A stretch of 64,000 nt of DNA from the NCBI RefSeq assembly GCF_000321045.1, contig NZ_HE578947.1, positions 534,690-598,689 of the forward strand, read 5' to 3'. The stretch's first letter is position 1. Each line of letters opens with the position of its first letter. The position numbers and the translations under genes were made by a program. This document shows positions 10,389 through 21,591 of the stretch, one piece after another. The stretch comes from Phytobacter massiliensis JC163. Lineage in GTDB: Bacteria > Pseudomonadota > Gammaproteobacteria > Enterobacterales > Enterobacteriaceae. Below the pieces are notes generated by a model that was not told the origin of the DNA, ran no database searches, and saw only the letters and a program-made list of their open reading frames with translations.

Positions 10389-11039
10389 AAAACTCCCTTT
10401 TTATGTGTAAGCCAGTCGGGTGCGGATTTTTATCGTCCCGGCAGATAAATCCTTTATGTTTGCAGGGATAAAATACCTTACCGGCTGCTATTAATAAAGC
10501 TCCGCTCATTCAAAGGGGGGATAGCCGCCAGGCGTTGGTAAACATTCGCTATGGATGATGATATGGATGAATGCATTCGTGGCGTAACTGATTCGTGGGG
10601 ATGTTCGCCGTTTACTCTTATACGTCTTATTTAAGAATTGTTATCAACAGGCGGGGCAGCGGCCTTCCTGCGCGGCTACTGCATTTTATTTAAAAAGTAA
10701 TAAGGCCATTTCAGATGAAAAACATACCTTTTAACATCACTTTTATTAAACTGATTCTCGACAGCGTGCTATTGCAGTATAGGTTGTTCGCATTCTTAAT
10801 TTATAAAAGCAGAATATTTTTGGCGGCTTAATATACTTGCCAGTGGTCAATCTATTTGTCGTTAAATAGATTACTGGAATGATATTTATACCAAATCAAT
10901 AAATACCCTCTGCAATAAAAGGGTGCGGTCAGCGTCACCCTGATGTTTATAAATTAATTATATGAAGCTTATACGAATCAGTTTGATAAGTGATATCCCG
11001 GGACGCGGTGTCCCTCATTAAAATAAGGATGTAAAAGTG
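10389..11039. other. AT-rich intergenic region before ecpA; no ecpR
   Basis: 651 bases without a convincing gene. In E. coli the LuxR-type regulator gene ecpR sits directly before ecpA; no frame here resembles it. The region must hold the promoters of ecpA and of the divergent lipoprotein gene. A 38-base imperfect inverted repeat is at 10840-10877: CCAGT..ACTGG arms outside AATCTATTT..AAATAGATT arms. A 38-codon open frame starting at 10715 has no family I recognise and is not called. Confidence 0.6.
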
Positions 11040-11624
11040 ATGAATAAAAAGGTTATTGCAACTGCTCTGGTCATGATGTTTAGCGGCGTAGGCGTAGCCC
11101 AGGCTGATGTCACGGCGCAGGCCGTTGCCACCTGGGCTGCGACAGCAAAAAAAGATACCAGCAGTAAACTGGTTGTCACGCCGCTGGGTAGCCTGGCGTT
11201 CCAGTATGCGGAAGGAATTAAAGGTTTCAACACGCAAAAAGGATTGTTTGACGTGGCTATTGCAGGCGATAGCTCCGCTACCGCGTTCAAACTGACCTCG
11301 CAACTGATCACCAGCACCCTGACCCAGCTGGATACATCTGGTTCAACACTGGACGTGGGCGTCACTTATAACGGTGTGGCGGTAGATAAAAACGTACCTA
11401 CCGTAATGATCGACACTGCCGGTGGCGTACTGGGCAACGGCCTCAGCGTGCTCTCTACCCTCTACAACTCCTCCGCCCGCACCACCGCGCAGGACGGTTT
11501 TAACTTCTCCATCATCAGCGGCACCAGCGACGGCGTGACGGCCGTGTCCGATTACAGCGCGCTGCCGGAAGGGATCTGGAGCGGCGACGTTAGCGTACGT
11601 TTTGACGCCACCTGGACTATCTGA
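11040..11624 (+). CDS. ecpA: E. coli common pilus major subunit
   Basis: A 194-residue pilin closely resembling EcpA (MatB), the major subunit of the E. coli common pilus, an adhesive fibre assembled by the alternative chaperone/usher pathway. The signal peptide ends at about residue 22 (GVGVAQA then DVTAQ). The mature pilin contains [20 protein letters not shown] and ends [14 protein letters not shown], the C-terminal strand used for donor-strand assembly. The ATG at 11040 is preferred over an overlapping GTG at 11037 because it gives the normal signal peptide and has AAGGA about 10 bases upstream. First gene of ecpABCDE. A hairpin follows it, which fits higher expression of the major subunit. 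Confidence 0.95.
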   Translation: MNKKVIATALVMMFSGVGVAQADVTAQAVATWAATAKKDTSSKLVVTPLGSLAFQYAEGIKGFNTQKGLFDVAIAGDSSATAFKLTSQLITSTLTQLDTSGSTLDVGVTYNGVAVDKNVPTVMIDTAGGVLGNGLSVLSTLYNSSARTTAQDGFNFSIISGTSDGVTAVSDYSALPEGIWSGDVSVRFDATWTI

Positions 11625-11640
11625 TTTTCTTGCCGCACCG

Positions 11641-11663
11641 GGCAGAGGGGGCTTCCCTCTGCC
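11641..11663 (+). terminator. Intercistronic hairpin between ecpA and ecpB
   Basis: GGCAGAGGG and CCCTCTGCC form a 9-bp stem with a 5-base loop, 16 bases after ecpA. There is no T-run, so it is likely a partial attenuator or 3'-end stabiliser that favours the major pilin over the downstream assembly genes, as in many pilus operons. Confidence 0.6.
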
Positions 11664-11685
11664 TGCTTCCCCGGACTGAATGCTT

Positions 11686-12354
11686 ATGAAAAAACACCTT
11701 CTGGCCCTCGGCCTGCTGTTGGGCGTGTTGAAGCCTGCTCTGGCGCTGGATGTCGGCGACATTTCTTCCTTTATGTTCAGCGGCAATAGCTCCCTGAGTA
11801 AAGAGATTAAAAACACCACCGACAGCGGCCGCCTGATCACTATCCAGCTGGAGCGCATTTCCTCGCCGGTGGAGGGCGGTAAGACGATCCCAATGGAAAC
11901 CCAGGATGAACTCTTGCTCTCTCCGGCCAGTCTGCTGTTGCCTGCTATGGCCAGTGACATCGTGCAGTTTTTTTACAAAGGCCCGGCTGACGACAAAGAA
12001 CGGTATTACCGCATCGTCTGGTTTGATCAGGCGTTAAGCGATGCCCGGAGTAACAATGCCGGGCGTAGCGCGGTAGCCACGGCCTCCGCCCGTATCGGCA
12101 CCATTTTAGTGGTGGCCCCGCGCAAGGTGAATTTCCGCTACCAGTTTGCCGGCGACACGCTGACCAACACCGGGAATGCCACCCTGCATATCATCGCCTA
12201 CGGCCCCTGTCTGAAAGCTGCCGACGGCAGGCAATGCAAGGAAAATTACTACCTGATGCCGGGGAAATCCCGCCGCTTTACGCGCGTCAATATCGCCGAC
12301 CCCAAAGGCCGGGTCGCGCTTTGGCAGGGTGAGCAGTTTGTTCCCGTGAAATAG
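11686..12354 (+). CDS. ecpB: Common pilus periplasmic chaperone
   Basis: A 222-residue periplasmic chaperone, the same length as E. coli EcpB (MatC). It should hold pilus subunits in a folded, assembly-ready state and deliver them to the EcpC usher. The signal peptide is [20 protein letters not shown]; the mature protein has the two immunoglobulin-like domains of this family, with [20 protein letters not shown] near residue 95 and a conserved pair of cysteines late in domain 2. The ATG at 11686 is used because it matches the known N-terminus; an ATG six bases earlier is also possible. Confidence 0.94.
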   Translation: MKKHLLALGLLLGVLKPALALDVGDISSFMFSGNSSLSKEIKNTTDSGRLITIQLERISSPVEGGKTIPMETQDELLLSPASLLLPAMASDIVQFFYKGPADDKERYYRIVWFDQALSDARSNNAGRSAVATASARIGTILVVAPRKVNFRYQFAGDTLTNTGNATLHIIAYGPCLKAADGRQCKENYYLMPGKSRRFTRVNIADPKGRVALWQGEQFVPVK

Positions 12355-12379
12355 ACCTGTGTGCTGATGGATGAGAACT

Positions 12380-14909
12380 ATGCCTTTTCGACGGATCCCT
12401 ACAGGATTAAACACGCTGCTTGTCTGCGGTATGGTGCTTTCTCTGACCCCGTATAGCCTCAGCCTGGCTGCCGGGCGCGCGCAGCAAATCGGCGGCGTTA
12501 TCATCCCACACGCCTTTAGCCTGGCGTTGCAGGATGGGATGAGTATTCCACTTTTTATCCATCTTGAAGGCAGTCACGATACCCGGAATGACCAGCGCAT
12601 CGGCACCGCGTTTATCTGGCTTGATGGCGGCACGCTGCGGGTGCGGCGGATAACCCTTGAAGAAAACGATGACAGCGCCCGCGTCAGCGACGCGACCCGT
12701 GAGCAACTGACCCAGCTTGCCGATCGCGCTTTCAATGAGGTGCTGGCGATCCCGCTAACCGGGGCGGCACAGTTGCACCTCAGCCTACGACAGCTCCTGC
12801 TGCAGCTGGTGGTGAAACGCGAGGCGCTCGGCACCGTCCTGCGTTCGCGCAGCGAAGATATCGGCCAGTCCAGCGTCAATACGCTCAGTAGTAACCTCGG
12901 CTATAACCTGGGGGTTTACAGTAACCAGATGCGCAGCGGCGGCAACAATACCTCCAGTTTTCTGTCACTCAATAGCGTCAGCGCCCTGCGTGAGCACCAC
13001 ATGATGATCGACGGCTCATTGTACGGTATCGGCAGTAGCCATCAGGATAACGAACTCTATAAAGCGATGTATGAACGCGATTTTGCCGGGCATCGCTTTG
13101 CTGCCGGTATGCTCGATACCTGGAACCTGCAGTCGCTCGGGCCGATGACCGCCATTTCAGCCGGGAAGATTTATGGCGCTTCGTGGGGTAACCACGCCAG
13201 CTCAACGGTATTTGATAACAGCCAGTCGGCGACGCCGGTCGTCGCTTTCTTACCGGCGGCCGGTGAGGTGCATCTGATGCGCGATGGGCGTTTGCTGAGC
13301 GTGCAAAACTTTGCGATGGGCAACCATGAAGTGGATACCCGCGGGCTGCCGTACGGTATCTACGACATTGAGGTAGAGATTATTGTCAACGGGCGGATTG
13401 TCAGCAGGCACACGCAGCGGGTCAACAAACTGTTTAGCCAGGGGCGAGGCTTCGGCGCGCCGCTCGCCTGGCAGGTATGGGGCGGTCACTTCAATATGGA
13501 CCGCTGGTCAGAGAGGGGCAAAAAACGGTTTTCAAAGAAGGATAGCTGGCTGGCTGGCTGGCGCGTCGGCATCCGGCTCGCTAGGCCTCTTTAGCTGGGC
13601 AGCTACCGGCTACGGCTACGATAAAAACGCCATTGGCGAGACCCGAATTACCCTACCGCTGACCGGCACGTTAAATATCAACCTGCAAAATATGCTGGCC
13701 AGCGACCGTTCATGGAGCAACATCAGCAGTATCAGCGCCACGCTGCCCGGCGGTTTCAGTTCGTTATGGGTCAATCAGGAGAAGACCCACATCGGCGACA
13801 GGCTGCGACGCAACAGTGTCGACAATCGGGCTATCGGCGGCACGCTGAACCTGAATGCCCTGTGGTCGAAACTGGGCACCTTCAGCATGAGCTATAACGA
13901 CGATCGTCAGTATCAAAGCCATTATTACACGGTGGATTACTACCAGACCGTGTACAGCGGATCTTTAGCCACCCTGGGTTTGCGCGCCGGTATTCAGCGT
14001 TATAACAATGGCTACAGCCGTGCCGATACCGGGAAATATATCGCCCTTGATTTATCAATGCCGCTCGGCAACTGGTTCAGTGCCGGTATGACGCATCAAA
14101 ACGGCTACGCAATGGCCAACCTTTCCGCGCGCAAACAGTTCAATGAAGGGGCGATTCGCACCGTAGGCGCCAATCTTTCCAGAGCAATTTCCGGCGATAC
14201 CGGCGATGACAAAACCCTCAGCGGCGGCGCGTATACGCAATTCGAAACGCGCTATGCCAATGGCTCATTGAACGTCAATAGCGGTACTGACGGCTACGTG
14301 AATACTAATCTGACCGCCAACGGCAGCGTTGGCTGGCAGGGTAAAAACATCGCCGCCAGCGGGCGCTCAGACGGCAATGCCGGCGTGATCTTCAATACCG
14401 GGCTGGAAGATGACGGCAGGCTGAGCGCGAAGGTCAACGGGCGGATTGTACAGCTGAGCGGCAGGCGTAACTATCTGCCGCTCTCGCCCTACAGCCACTA
14501 TGACGTGGAGTTGCAGAACAGCAAGGACTCTCTCGACAGCTACGACATCGTCAGCGGACGCATAAACCACCTGACGCTCTATCCTGGTAACGTCGCGGTA
14601 ATTGAACCCGAGGTGAAGCAGATGATCACCGTCTCCGGGCGCATCCGCGCGGAAGACGGCACGCTGCTGACTCATGCGCATATCAATAACCATATTGGCC
14701 GTACCCGCACCAATGGGGAAGGGGAGTTTGTCATGGACGTCGATAAAAAGTACCCCACCATCGATTTTAATTATGGCGCGAACAAAACCTGCGAGGTCGC
14801 ACTCGAACTGAGCCAGGCCCGCGGGGCCGTCTGGGTGGGGGATGTTGTGTGTAAAGGCCTGTCATCCTGGACGGTCGTACAGCAAGCAGGAGCAGAGTAT
14901 GAAAGCTAA
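12380..14909 (+). pseudogene. ecpC: Common pilus outer-membrane usher, frameshifted (possibly phase-variable)
   Basis: This encodes the EcpC (MatD) usher, the outer-membrane pore through which EcpA and EcpD are polymerised. The reading frame breaks in a CTGG tandem repeat at 13545-13562. Upstream the frame runs from ATG 12380 and ends early at 13594 (404 residues). The remainder, from [20 protein letters not shown] to the C-terminus, is in another frame ending at 14909. Removing one 4-base unit gives exactly 841 codons, the E. coli EcpC length, with no other disruption. The upstream half has [19 protein letters not shown] at the signal/N-terminal region; the downstream half holds the barrel and a C-terminal domain. 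As read, no full usher is made. Confidence 0.92.
13545..13562 (+). repeat. Tetranucleotide repeat (GCTG)4 inside ecpC
   Basis: An 18-base run of 4.5 perfect GCTG/CTGG units. The E. coli protein (..KESWLAGAS..) aligns only if one unit is removed, so the tract is one unit too long for an open frame. Slipped-strand replication at such a tract would change the frame by 4 bases per unit. Confidence 0.9.
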
Positions 14910-16532
14910 GTGGCTGGCTATTTTAGTGATTGTCATCACCGCACTGTCGTTGTCGCGGGCGTTTGCCGAGGTAACAAAAAAATCTGGAGCGACGCGCAGG
15001 CGCGCGAATTTGTGTTTGTAGAAAACAATTCCGATGACAACTTTTTTGTCACGCCCGGTGGCGTGCTGGACCCGCGTATGACGGGGGCCAACCGCTGGAC
15101 GGGCTTAAAATATAACGGTTCCGGCATCATCTACCAGCAGAGCCTGGGCTATATCGATGATGGCCATAACACGGTACTTCACGCCGGCAGGAAGTTCGAT
15201 ATGTGGCTGGAAAACTCGCCGGTTTCCCACCCGCTGCTGGGATTACGCTGTATCAACTGGTATGTCGGCTGTGATATGGCAACCAGCCTTATTCTGCCGC
15301 AAACTACGGACGCCAGTGGTTTTTACGGCGCAACGGTGACCAGCGGCGGACTGAAGTGGATGCACGGCATGATGTCCGATGCCTTCTATCAGTATTTGCA
15401 ACAGATGCCGGTGGGCAGCAGCTTCTCCATGACCATCAACGCCTGTGAGACATCGGAAGCCTACGATGCGAATAATGGCGGGCGCTGTAAAGATCAGGCT
15501 TCCGGGGACTGGTTTGTCGGTAAGGTGACCCACACCAAAGCGGCCAATTTGCGTCTGATTAATACCCATTCGCTCGCCGAAGTATTTATCAATAGCGATG
15601 GTATCCCGACCCTCGGGGAGGGCAATACCGATTGTCGCCTACAAACGATTGGCTCTCGCTCAGGGTTAAGCTGCCGGATGGTGAATTACACCCTCCAGAC
15701 CAATGGGCTAACCAACAGCAGTATTCGTATTTTCCCGGCCATCAACCACCCTGCGCTGGCGTCGGCGGTGGGCATCTACGACCTGCAGTTCAGCCTCGAT
15801 GGAAACGCGTGGAAAACGAGCAGCGGTACCTACAACTTTAACGATATGAAAAGCGCGAACGCGATTTATGTCTTTTTCTCCAGCAACTTTTTCAGGCAGA
15901 TGGTGGCGCTGGGAATTGGCGACGCCGATACGCAGAACCTGATTAATTTCCGCTTTCAAAATACGGCTTCGCCGGAGTCTGGCTGGTATGAGTTTTCAAC
16001 CTCTAACAGCCTGGTCATCAAACCTCGTGATTTCAGCATCAGCATTATTTCGGATGACTATACCTCAGCCCCCACGAAAGAGGGGTATGTCGGCAGCGGT
16101 AAACCGGCGCTGGATTTTGGCTATATCGTCACCACCAGCGGTAAGACCGCCGCCGATGAAGTGCTGATTAAGGTGACCGGCCCGTCGCAGATAACAGGCG
16201 GACGATCGTACTGCCTGTTTAGCTCGGCGGATGGTACGGCGCAGGTTCCATTCCCGGCTTCGCTCTCTTTTGTTACTGAAAACGGTTCGATCAAGCGTTA
16301 TGACGCCGGCTGTGATGACAGCTGGCGTGATATGACGGAGGCGCTGTGGCTGACAACGCCGTGGACCGATATTTCCGGTGACGCCGGGCAAATGGATAAA
16401 ACGACCGTGCACTTCTCCATTGCGATGGACGATCCCATTTCGCGCAAGACGGTGACGGATAACGACTGGTTTGGCGAAGTCAGCGCTTCAGGAGAGATTC
16501 ATGTCCAGGCGACGTGGCGTAATATTCAGTAA
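14899..16532 (+). pseudogene. ecpD: Common pilus tip adhesin, frameshifted in a short poly-A run
   Basis: This encodes EcpD (MatE), the tip adhesin and polymerised minor subunit of the common pilus. ATG 14899 starts a good signal peptide ([17 protein letters not shown], then LSRAFA), but that frame ends at 15019 after 40 codons. The mature adhesin (WSDAQAREFVFVENNSDDNF onward) is in another frame open to 16532. One extra A in the A7 run at 14976-14982 would join them into 544 codons, against 547 in E. coli. A frame-2 start at GTG 14910 gives no signal peptide and cannot replace it. The gene overlaps the ecpC end by 11 bases and the ecpE start by 32. Confidence 0.85.
14976..14982 (+). repeat. 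A7 homopolymer at the ecpD frame break
   Basis: Seven A residues just after the signal-peptide coding part. Eight are needed for the frame to continue into the mature adhesin. Runs of this length are prone to polymerase slippage in replication or transcription, and also to sequencing error. Confidence 0.8.
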
Positions 16533-17199
16533 ATTAGTACTGGCCAGCCTGTGTATGCTGGCACTCCCGCAGGCGTTAGCGATTTCCGTGGGTAACCTGA
16601 CCTTTTCGCTTGGCGCGCAGCAGGCGTTCGCTGCCAAAAAAGTTCTGAACAACAATAAGACTGCGCGGCTGTATCGGGTCTCGCTGTCGGCTATCGACCG
16701 TCCCGGCGAGCGGGAGACACGCTCCCGCCCGGCTGGGGGCGAGCTGCTGTTTGCCCCGCGTCAGCTGACGCTCCAGGCGGGCGCAAGTGAATACTTCAAG
16801 TTTTATTATCACGGCCCCAGGGATAACCGCGAGCGCTATTACCGGGTCTCTTTTCGTGAGATCCCCACCCGTAATCTGCTGATGCGCAGCCCGACAGGGG
16901 GGCAGGTGAGTATGGAGCCGGTGGTGGTGATGGATACCATTCTGGTGGTGCGCCCGCGTCAGGTACAGTTTCACTGGGCCTTCGATAAGAAAACCGGCAC
17001 CGTCAGCAACACCGGTAATACCTGGTTTAAGCTATTGATAAAACCGGGGTGTGAGAGCACAGAAGAAGAGGGTGACGCCTGGTACCTGCGCCCTGGCGAT
17101 AAGATAACCCAGCCCTCGTTGCGCCAGCCAGGCAACCATTACATCGTCTATGACGATAAATTTATCAGGATGAGTCACGACTGTCAGATGCCGCCATGA
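16501..17199 (+). CDS. ecpE: Common pilus second periplasmic chaperone
   Basis: A 232-residue chaperone closely resembling E. coli EcpE (MatF, 236 residues) and related to EcpB. It is thought to help EcpD fold and load. The start is the ATG at 16501 with AGGAGA 7 bases upstream; it overlaps the end of ecpD by 32 bases, suggesting translational coupling. The signal peptide runs to about ALPQALA. The chaperone core has [20 protein letters not shown] and [14 protein letters not shown]. The reading frame is intact, unlike ecpC and ecpD. Last gene of the operon. Confidence 0.93.
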   Translation: MSRRRGVIFSKLVLASLCMLALPQALAISVGNLTFSLGAQQAFAAKKVLNNNKTARLYRVSLSAIDRPGERETRSRPAGGELLFAPRQLTLQAGASEYFKFYYHGPRDNRERYYRVSFREIPTRNLLMRSPTGGQVSMEPVVVMDTILVVRPRQVQFHWAFDKKTGTVSNTGNTWFKLLIKPGCESTEEEGDAWYLRPGDKITQPSLRQPGNHYIVYDDKFIRMSHDCQMPP

Positions 17200-17305
17200 G
17201 AGGCCGGATCGCTTCGGCTCCCGGCGTGATTATTTACGCATTGCGTAGCATATCATTCACAGCATCACATAATATGTATCAATCTATTCACGCCGTGGCT
17301 AATTT

Positions 17306-17836
17306 ATGATTCTGATAATTTATGCCCACCCCTATCCGCAGCACTCCCATGCCAATAAGCGCATGATCGAGCAGGCAGAACAGCTGGAAGGGGTGGAAAT
17401 CCGCTCGCTTTACCACCTTTACCCCGATTTCAATATTGATATTGCCGCCGAGCAGCAAGCGCTTAGCCGTGCAGATTTGGTTGTCTGGCAGCATCCGATG
17501 CAGTGGTATAGCGTGCCGCCGTTACTCAAGCTATGGCTGGATAAAGTGCTGGCGCACGGTTGGGCCTATGGTCATAACGCACGCGCGCTGCACGGAAAAA
17601 GCCTGCTCTGGGCGGTGACCACCGGCGGCGGCGAGCACCATTTCGATATTGGCTCCCACCCCGGTTTTGGGGTGCTGGCTCAGCCATTACAGGCGACCGC
17701 ACTCTACTGCGGCATGAACTGGCTGCCGCCTTTCGTTACCCACTGCACGTTTATTTGCGATGATGAGACGCTGCAGGCGCAGGCCCGTCATTACAGACAA
17801 CGGTTGCTCGACTGGCAGGAGGCGCCGCGTGGATAG
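17306..17836 (+). CDS. kefF: Quinone oxidoreductase, activator of KefC
   Basis: A 176-residue flavodoxin-fold NAD(P)H oxidoreductase, the same length as E. coli KefF. It is the ancillary protein that binds KefC at the inner membrane and is needed for full potassium efflux during electrophile stress. Segments typical of the family are [17 protein letters not shown] at the start, [19 protein letters not shown] near residue 65 and WAVTTGGGE near 105. Its stop overlaps the kefC start by 8 bases, so the two are co-translated. Confidence 0.95.
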   Translation: MILIIYAHPYPQHSHANKRMIEQAEQLEGVEIRSLYHLYPDFNIDIAAEQQALSRADLVVWQHPMQWYSVPPLLKLWLDKVLAHGWAYGHNARALHGKSLLWAVTTGGGEHHFDIGSHPGFGVLAQPLQATALYCGMNWLPPFVTHCTFICDDETLQAQARHYRQRLLDWQEAPRG

Positions 17837-19691
17837 CCATACCCTGATTCAATCGCTTATCTACCTGGGGGCGGCGGCATTAATCGTGCCGATTGCCGTG
17901 CGCCTTGGGCTTGGCTCTGTGCTCGGCTACCTTATCGCTGGCTGCATCATCGGCCCGTGGGGGCTACGGCTGGTGACCGACGCGCAGTCGATCCTGCATT
18001 TTGCGGAAATCGGCGTGGTGCTGATGCTCTTTGTGATCGGGCTGGAGCTGGACCCGCAGCGGCTGTGGAAACTCCGGGTATCGGTATTTGGCGGCGGCGC
18101 GTTACAGATGGCCGCCTGCGGCCTGCTGCTGGGGGCGTTCTGCATGGCGCTGGGGCTGGCCTGGCCGGTGGCCCTGCTGATTGGCCTGACGCTGGCGCTC
18201 TCCTCCACGGCTATCGCCATGCAGGCGATGAATGAACGCAACCTCACCGTTTCACAAATGGGGCGCAGCGCGTTTTCCGTGCTGCTGTTTCAGGATATCG
18301 CCGCCATTCCGCTGGTGGCGATGATTCCGCTCCTGGCGGCCAGCGGCGCGGCCACCACCACCGGCGCGTTTGTCCTTTCGGCGCTGAAGGTGGTTGGCGC
18401 GCTGGCGCTGGTGGTGGTGCTGGGACGCTATGTCGCCCGTCCGGCGCTGCGCTTTGTCGCCCGCTCCGGCCTGCGGGAAGTCTTTAGCGCCGTGGCGCTG
18501 TTTCTGGTTTTCGGCTTTGGTCTGCTGCTGGAAGAAGCCGGTTTGTCGATGGCGATGGGGGCGTTTCTGGCGGGGGTTATGCTGGCAAGTTCCGAGTATC
18601 GCCACGCGCTGGAGAGCGATATTGAGCCATTCAAAGGGCTGCTGCTGGGGCTGTTTTTTATCGGCGTCGGCATGTCGGTGGATTTCGGCACGCTGGTGAC
18701 GCATCCGCTGCGCATTCTGATTCTGCTGGCGGGCTTTTTAGTGATTAAAACGGCGGTGCTGTGGCTCATCGCCCGCCCGCTCAACGTGCCCGGCAGGCAG
18801 CGGCGCTGGTTCGCGGCGCTTCTGGGGCAGGGGAGTGAATTCGCCTTTGTGGTGTTTGGCGCGGCGCAGATGGCGGGCGTGCTGGACGCGGAGTGGGGAA
18901 AAGCGCTGACGCTGGCGGTGGCGCTGTCGATGGCGGCCACCCCGATTCTGCTGGTGCTGTTAACCCGGCTGGAAACGAGCGCCACGGCGCAGTCGCGGGA
19001 AGCCGATGAGATCGACGAGGATGCGCCGCGGGTGATTGTCGCCGGCTTCGGTCGTTTCGGCCAGATCGCCGGGCGTCTGCTACTCTCTGGTGGGGTCAAA
19101 ATGGTCGTTCTCGATCACGACCCCGACCATATTGAGACCCTGCGCAAGTTCGGCATGAAGGTGTTTTACGGCGATGCGACGCGGGTGGATCTGCTGGAGT
19201 CCGCCGGTGCCGGAAAAGCGGAGGTGTTGATTAACGCCATTGACGACCCGCAGGCGAACCTACAGCTCACCGAACTGGTGAAGACACATTTTCCCGCGCT
19301 GAAAATTATCGCCCGCGCCAGGGACGTCGACCACTACATCCGCCTGCGGCAGGCGGGGGTAGAAAAGCCAGAGCGTGAAACGTTCGAAGCGGCGTTGAGC
19401 GCAGGAAGGCAGGCGCTTGAAGGGCTGGGGCTGGGGCGTTACGAGGCGCGCGAGCATGCTGACCTGTTCCGCCGCTTCAATACGCAGATGGTAGAGGAGA
19501 TGGCCGGGGTAGATAACAACACCCAGGCCAGAGCCGCCGTGTTTAAGCGCACCAGCGCGATGCTGACGGAGATTATCAGCGAAGACCGGGCGCACCTCTC
19601 CGTGGCGCAGCGCCATGGCTGGCAGGGCACGGAAGAGGGCCGTCACACCGGCGATACGGCGGACGCGCCTGAAACAAAGCCGCAGGCGTAA
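17829..19691 (+). CDS. kefC: Glutathione-regulated potassium-efflux antiporter
   Basis: Starting at GTG 17829 the protein is 620 residues, the E. coli KefC length, and begins with the conserved [13 protein letters not shown]. KefC exchanges K+ for H+ across the inner membrane, is held closed by glutathione and opened by glutathione adducts of electrophiles. The first 380 residues are a CPA2 antiporter with about 12 membrane segments and the [13 protein letters not shown] region. After a linker, an RCK/KTN domain begins with [17 protein letters not shown] near residue 402. Longer frames starting upstream read through kefF and are not real. Confidence 0.96.
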   Translation: MDSHTLIQSLIYLGAAALIVPIAVRLGLGSVLGYLIAGCIIGPWGLRLVTDAQSILHFAEIGVVLMLFVIGLELDPQRLWKLRVSVFGGGALQMAACGLLLGAFCMALGLAWPVALLIGLTLALSSTAIAMQAMNERNLTVSQMGRSAFSVLLFQDIAAIPLVAMIPLLAASGAATTTGAFVLSALKVVGALALVVVLGRYVARPALRFVARSGLREVFSAVALFLVFGFGLLLEEAGLSMAMGAFLAGVMLASSEYRHALESDIEPFKGLLLGLFFIGVGMSVDFGTLVTHPLRILILLAGFLVIKTAVLWLIARPLNVPGRQRRWFAALLGQGSEFAFVVFGAAQMAGVLDAEWGKALTLAVALSMAATPILLVLLTRLETSATAQSREADEIDEDAPRVIVAGFGRFGQIAGRLLLSGGVKMVVLDHDPDHIETLRKFGMKVFYGDATRVDLLESAGAGKAEVLINAIDDPQANLQLTELVKTHFPALKIIARARDVDHYIRLRQAGVEKPERETFEAALSAGRQALEGLGLGRYEAREHADLFRRFNTQMVEEMAGVDNNTQARAAVFKRTSAMLTEIISEDRAHLSVAQRHGWQGTEEGRHTGDTADAPETKPQA

Positions 19692-19698
19692 CGGCTAA

Positions 19699-20325
<627 letters not shown>

Positions 20326-20360
20326 TCATCTCGTCTGAGAAATAACGCGGCGGTGGGCCG

Positions 20361-21209
20361 CTATGAGGCCACCGCTTCGTCTTCGCCTAAATCCATCTGT
20401 CGGTTGGACTGTTGGCTAAAGTAGGTTTTATCTTCCCAGCGCAGGCAGGTGAGGGTGCCGCCCCAGCAGCAGCCTGTATCCAGCGCGTAGATCCCCTCCG
20501 GCGTTCCCTTTCCTTCCAGCGAAGCCCAGTGACCAAAAACAATATTGTACGCTTGCGATACCGGGCCGGGGATAGTAAACCACGGCTTGAGCGGCGCGGG
20601 AGCCTGTTCCGGCACGTCTTTGCAGTACATATCCAACTGGCCGTTGGGGAAGCAGTAGCGCATCCGCGTAAAGGCGTTGCTGATAAAGCGCAGGCGCGCC
20701 ATACCGCTCAGCTCTTCCGCCCAGTTATTGGGGTAGTCGCCGTACATACCGTCCAGGAAGAAAGGGTAGGAGTCGCTGGCAAGGATGGCTTCGACGTCGC
20801 GCGCGCAGCTTTTAGCGGTCTCCAGATCCCACTGCGGCGTGATACCGGCATGGGCCATGACTAGCTTTTTCTCTTCGTCAATTTGCAGCAGCGGCTGACG
20901 GCGCAGCCAGTTGATCAGCTCGTCGGCGTCCGGCGCTTCCAGCAGAAGATTGAGCCGGTCCTTCGGCTTGTTGCGGCTGATACCCGCAAACACCGCCAGC
21001 AGGTGTAAATCATGGTTGCCCAGCACCAGGCGAACGCTGTCGCCCAGGGATTTTACATAGCGCAATACGTCCAGCGAGCCGGGCCCGCGCGCGACTAAAT
21101 CACCCGTTAACCATAGCGTGTCCTGCCCCGGGGTGAATTGCACCTGGTTTAGCAATGCGATCAGTTCATCGTAGCAACCGTGAACGTCGCCAATCAGATA
21201 TGTAGACAT
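20361..21209 (-). CDS. apaH: Bis(5'-nucleosyl)-tetraphosphatase (symmetrical)
   Basis: A 282-residue metallophosphoesterase (E. coli 280). It splits Ap4A into two ADP and can remove Np4 caps from RNA. Metal-binding motifs are in order: [13 protein letters not shown] at the start, [15 protein letters not shown] near residue 35, [10 protein letters not shown] near 63, and VMAHAGI near 120. Last gene of the reverse-strand lptD-surA-pdxA-rsmA-apaG-apaH series, 4 bases after apaG. Confidence 0.96.
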   Translation of the reverse strand: MSTYLIGDVHGCYDELIALLNQVQFTPGQDTLWLTGDLVARGPGSLDVLRYVKSLGDSVRLVLGNHDLHLLAVFAGISRNKPKDRLNLLLEAPDADELINWLRRQPLLQIDEEKKLVMAHAGITPQWDLETAKSCARDVEAILASDSYPFFLDGMYGDYPNNWAEELSGMARLRFISNAFTRMRYCFPNGQLDMYCKDVPEQAPAPLKPWFTIPGPVSQAYNIVFGHWASLEGKGTPEGIYALDTGCCWGGTLTCLRWEDKTYFSQQSNRQMDLGEDEAVAS

Positions 21210-21213
21210 GGTA

Positions 21214-21591
21214 TTAGTGGATTAGTGTTTGAACGGCAAGACGGAAAACCGGAATGTCGATGCTAAAGGCGTTGCCGCTAACATCAACCATTTCATAGTG
21301 GCCTTGCATGGTGCCCATCGGCGTTTCGATAACCGCGCCGCTGGTGTATTGATACTCTTCCCCTGGCTCGATATGCGGCTGTACGCCGATAACGCCCTCT
21401 CCCTGGACCTCTGTCTCACGGCCGTTGCCGTTAGTGATGAGCCAGTAACGCTTAAGCAGCTGGACCGGTGTTCGCCCCAGGTTCCGGATAGTGATGGTGT
21501 AAGCGAAAACGTAACGTTCTTCCTCGGGGGAGGACTGCGACTCTATATAGACGCTTTGCACCTGAACACAGACTCGGGGCGAATTGATCAT
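21214..21591 (-). CDS. apaG: ApaG domain protein
   Basis: 125 residues, the E. coli length. ApaG has a fibronectin III-like beta-sandwich fold; its molecular role is not settled. Conserved parts include [18 protein letters not shown] and [20 protein letters not shown], with GxY-type turns. The start codon directly abuts the rsmA stop, indicating coupled translation between rsmA and apaH. Confidence 0.95.
   Translation of the reverse strand: MINSPRVCVQVQSVYIESQSSPEEERYVFAYTITIRNLGRTPVQLLKRYWLITNGNGRETEVQGEGVIGVQPHIEPGEEYQYTSGAVIETPMGTMQGHYEMVDVSGNAFSIDIPVFRLAVQTLIH

Noticed and set aside
10715-10831. 38-codon open frame in the ecpA upstream region
   Set aside because: No ribosome site, no recognisable family, and random frames of this length are expected in AT-rich DNA.
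13383-14909. Separate 508-codon open frame as an independent gene downstream of the usher
   Set aside because: It lacks a signal peptide, and its first 55 codons overlap the real upstream frame. The rest is the C-terminal part of EcpC, so it is the shifted half of one gene.
14910-16532. GTG start at 14910 for the adhesin
   Set aside because: The resulting N-terminus (MAGYFSDCHHRTVVVAGVC) is not a signal peptide, while the frame from 14899 gives a perfect one. A frame break fits better.
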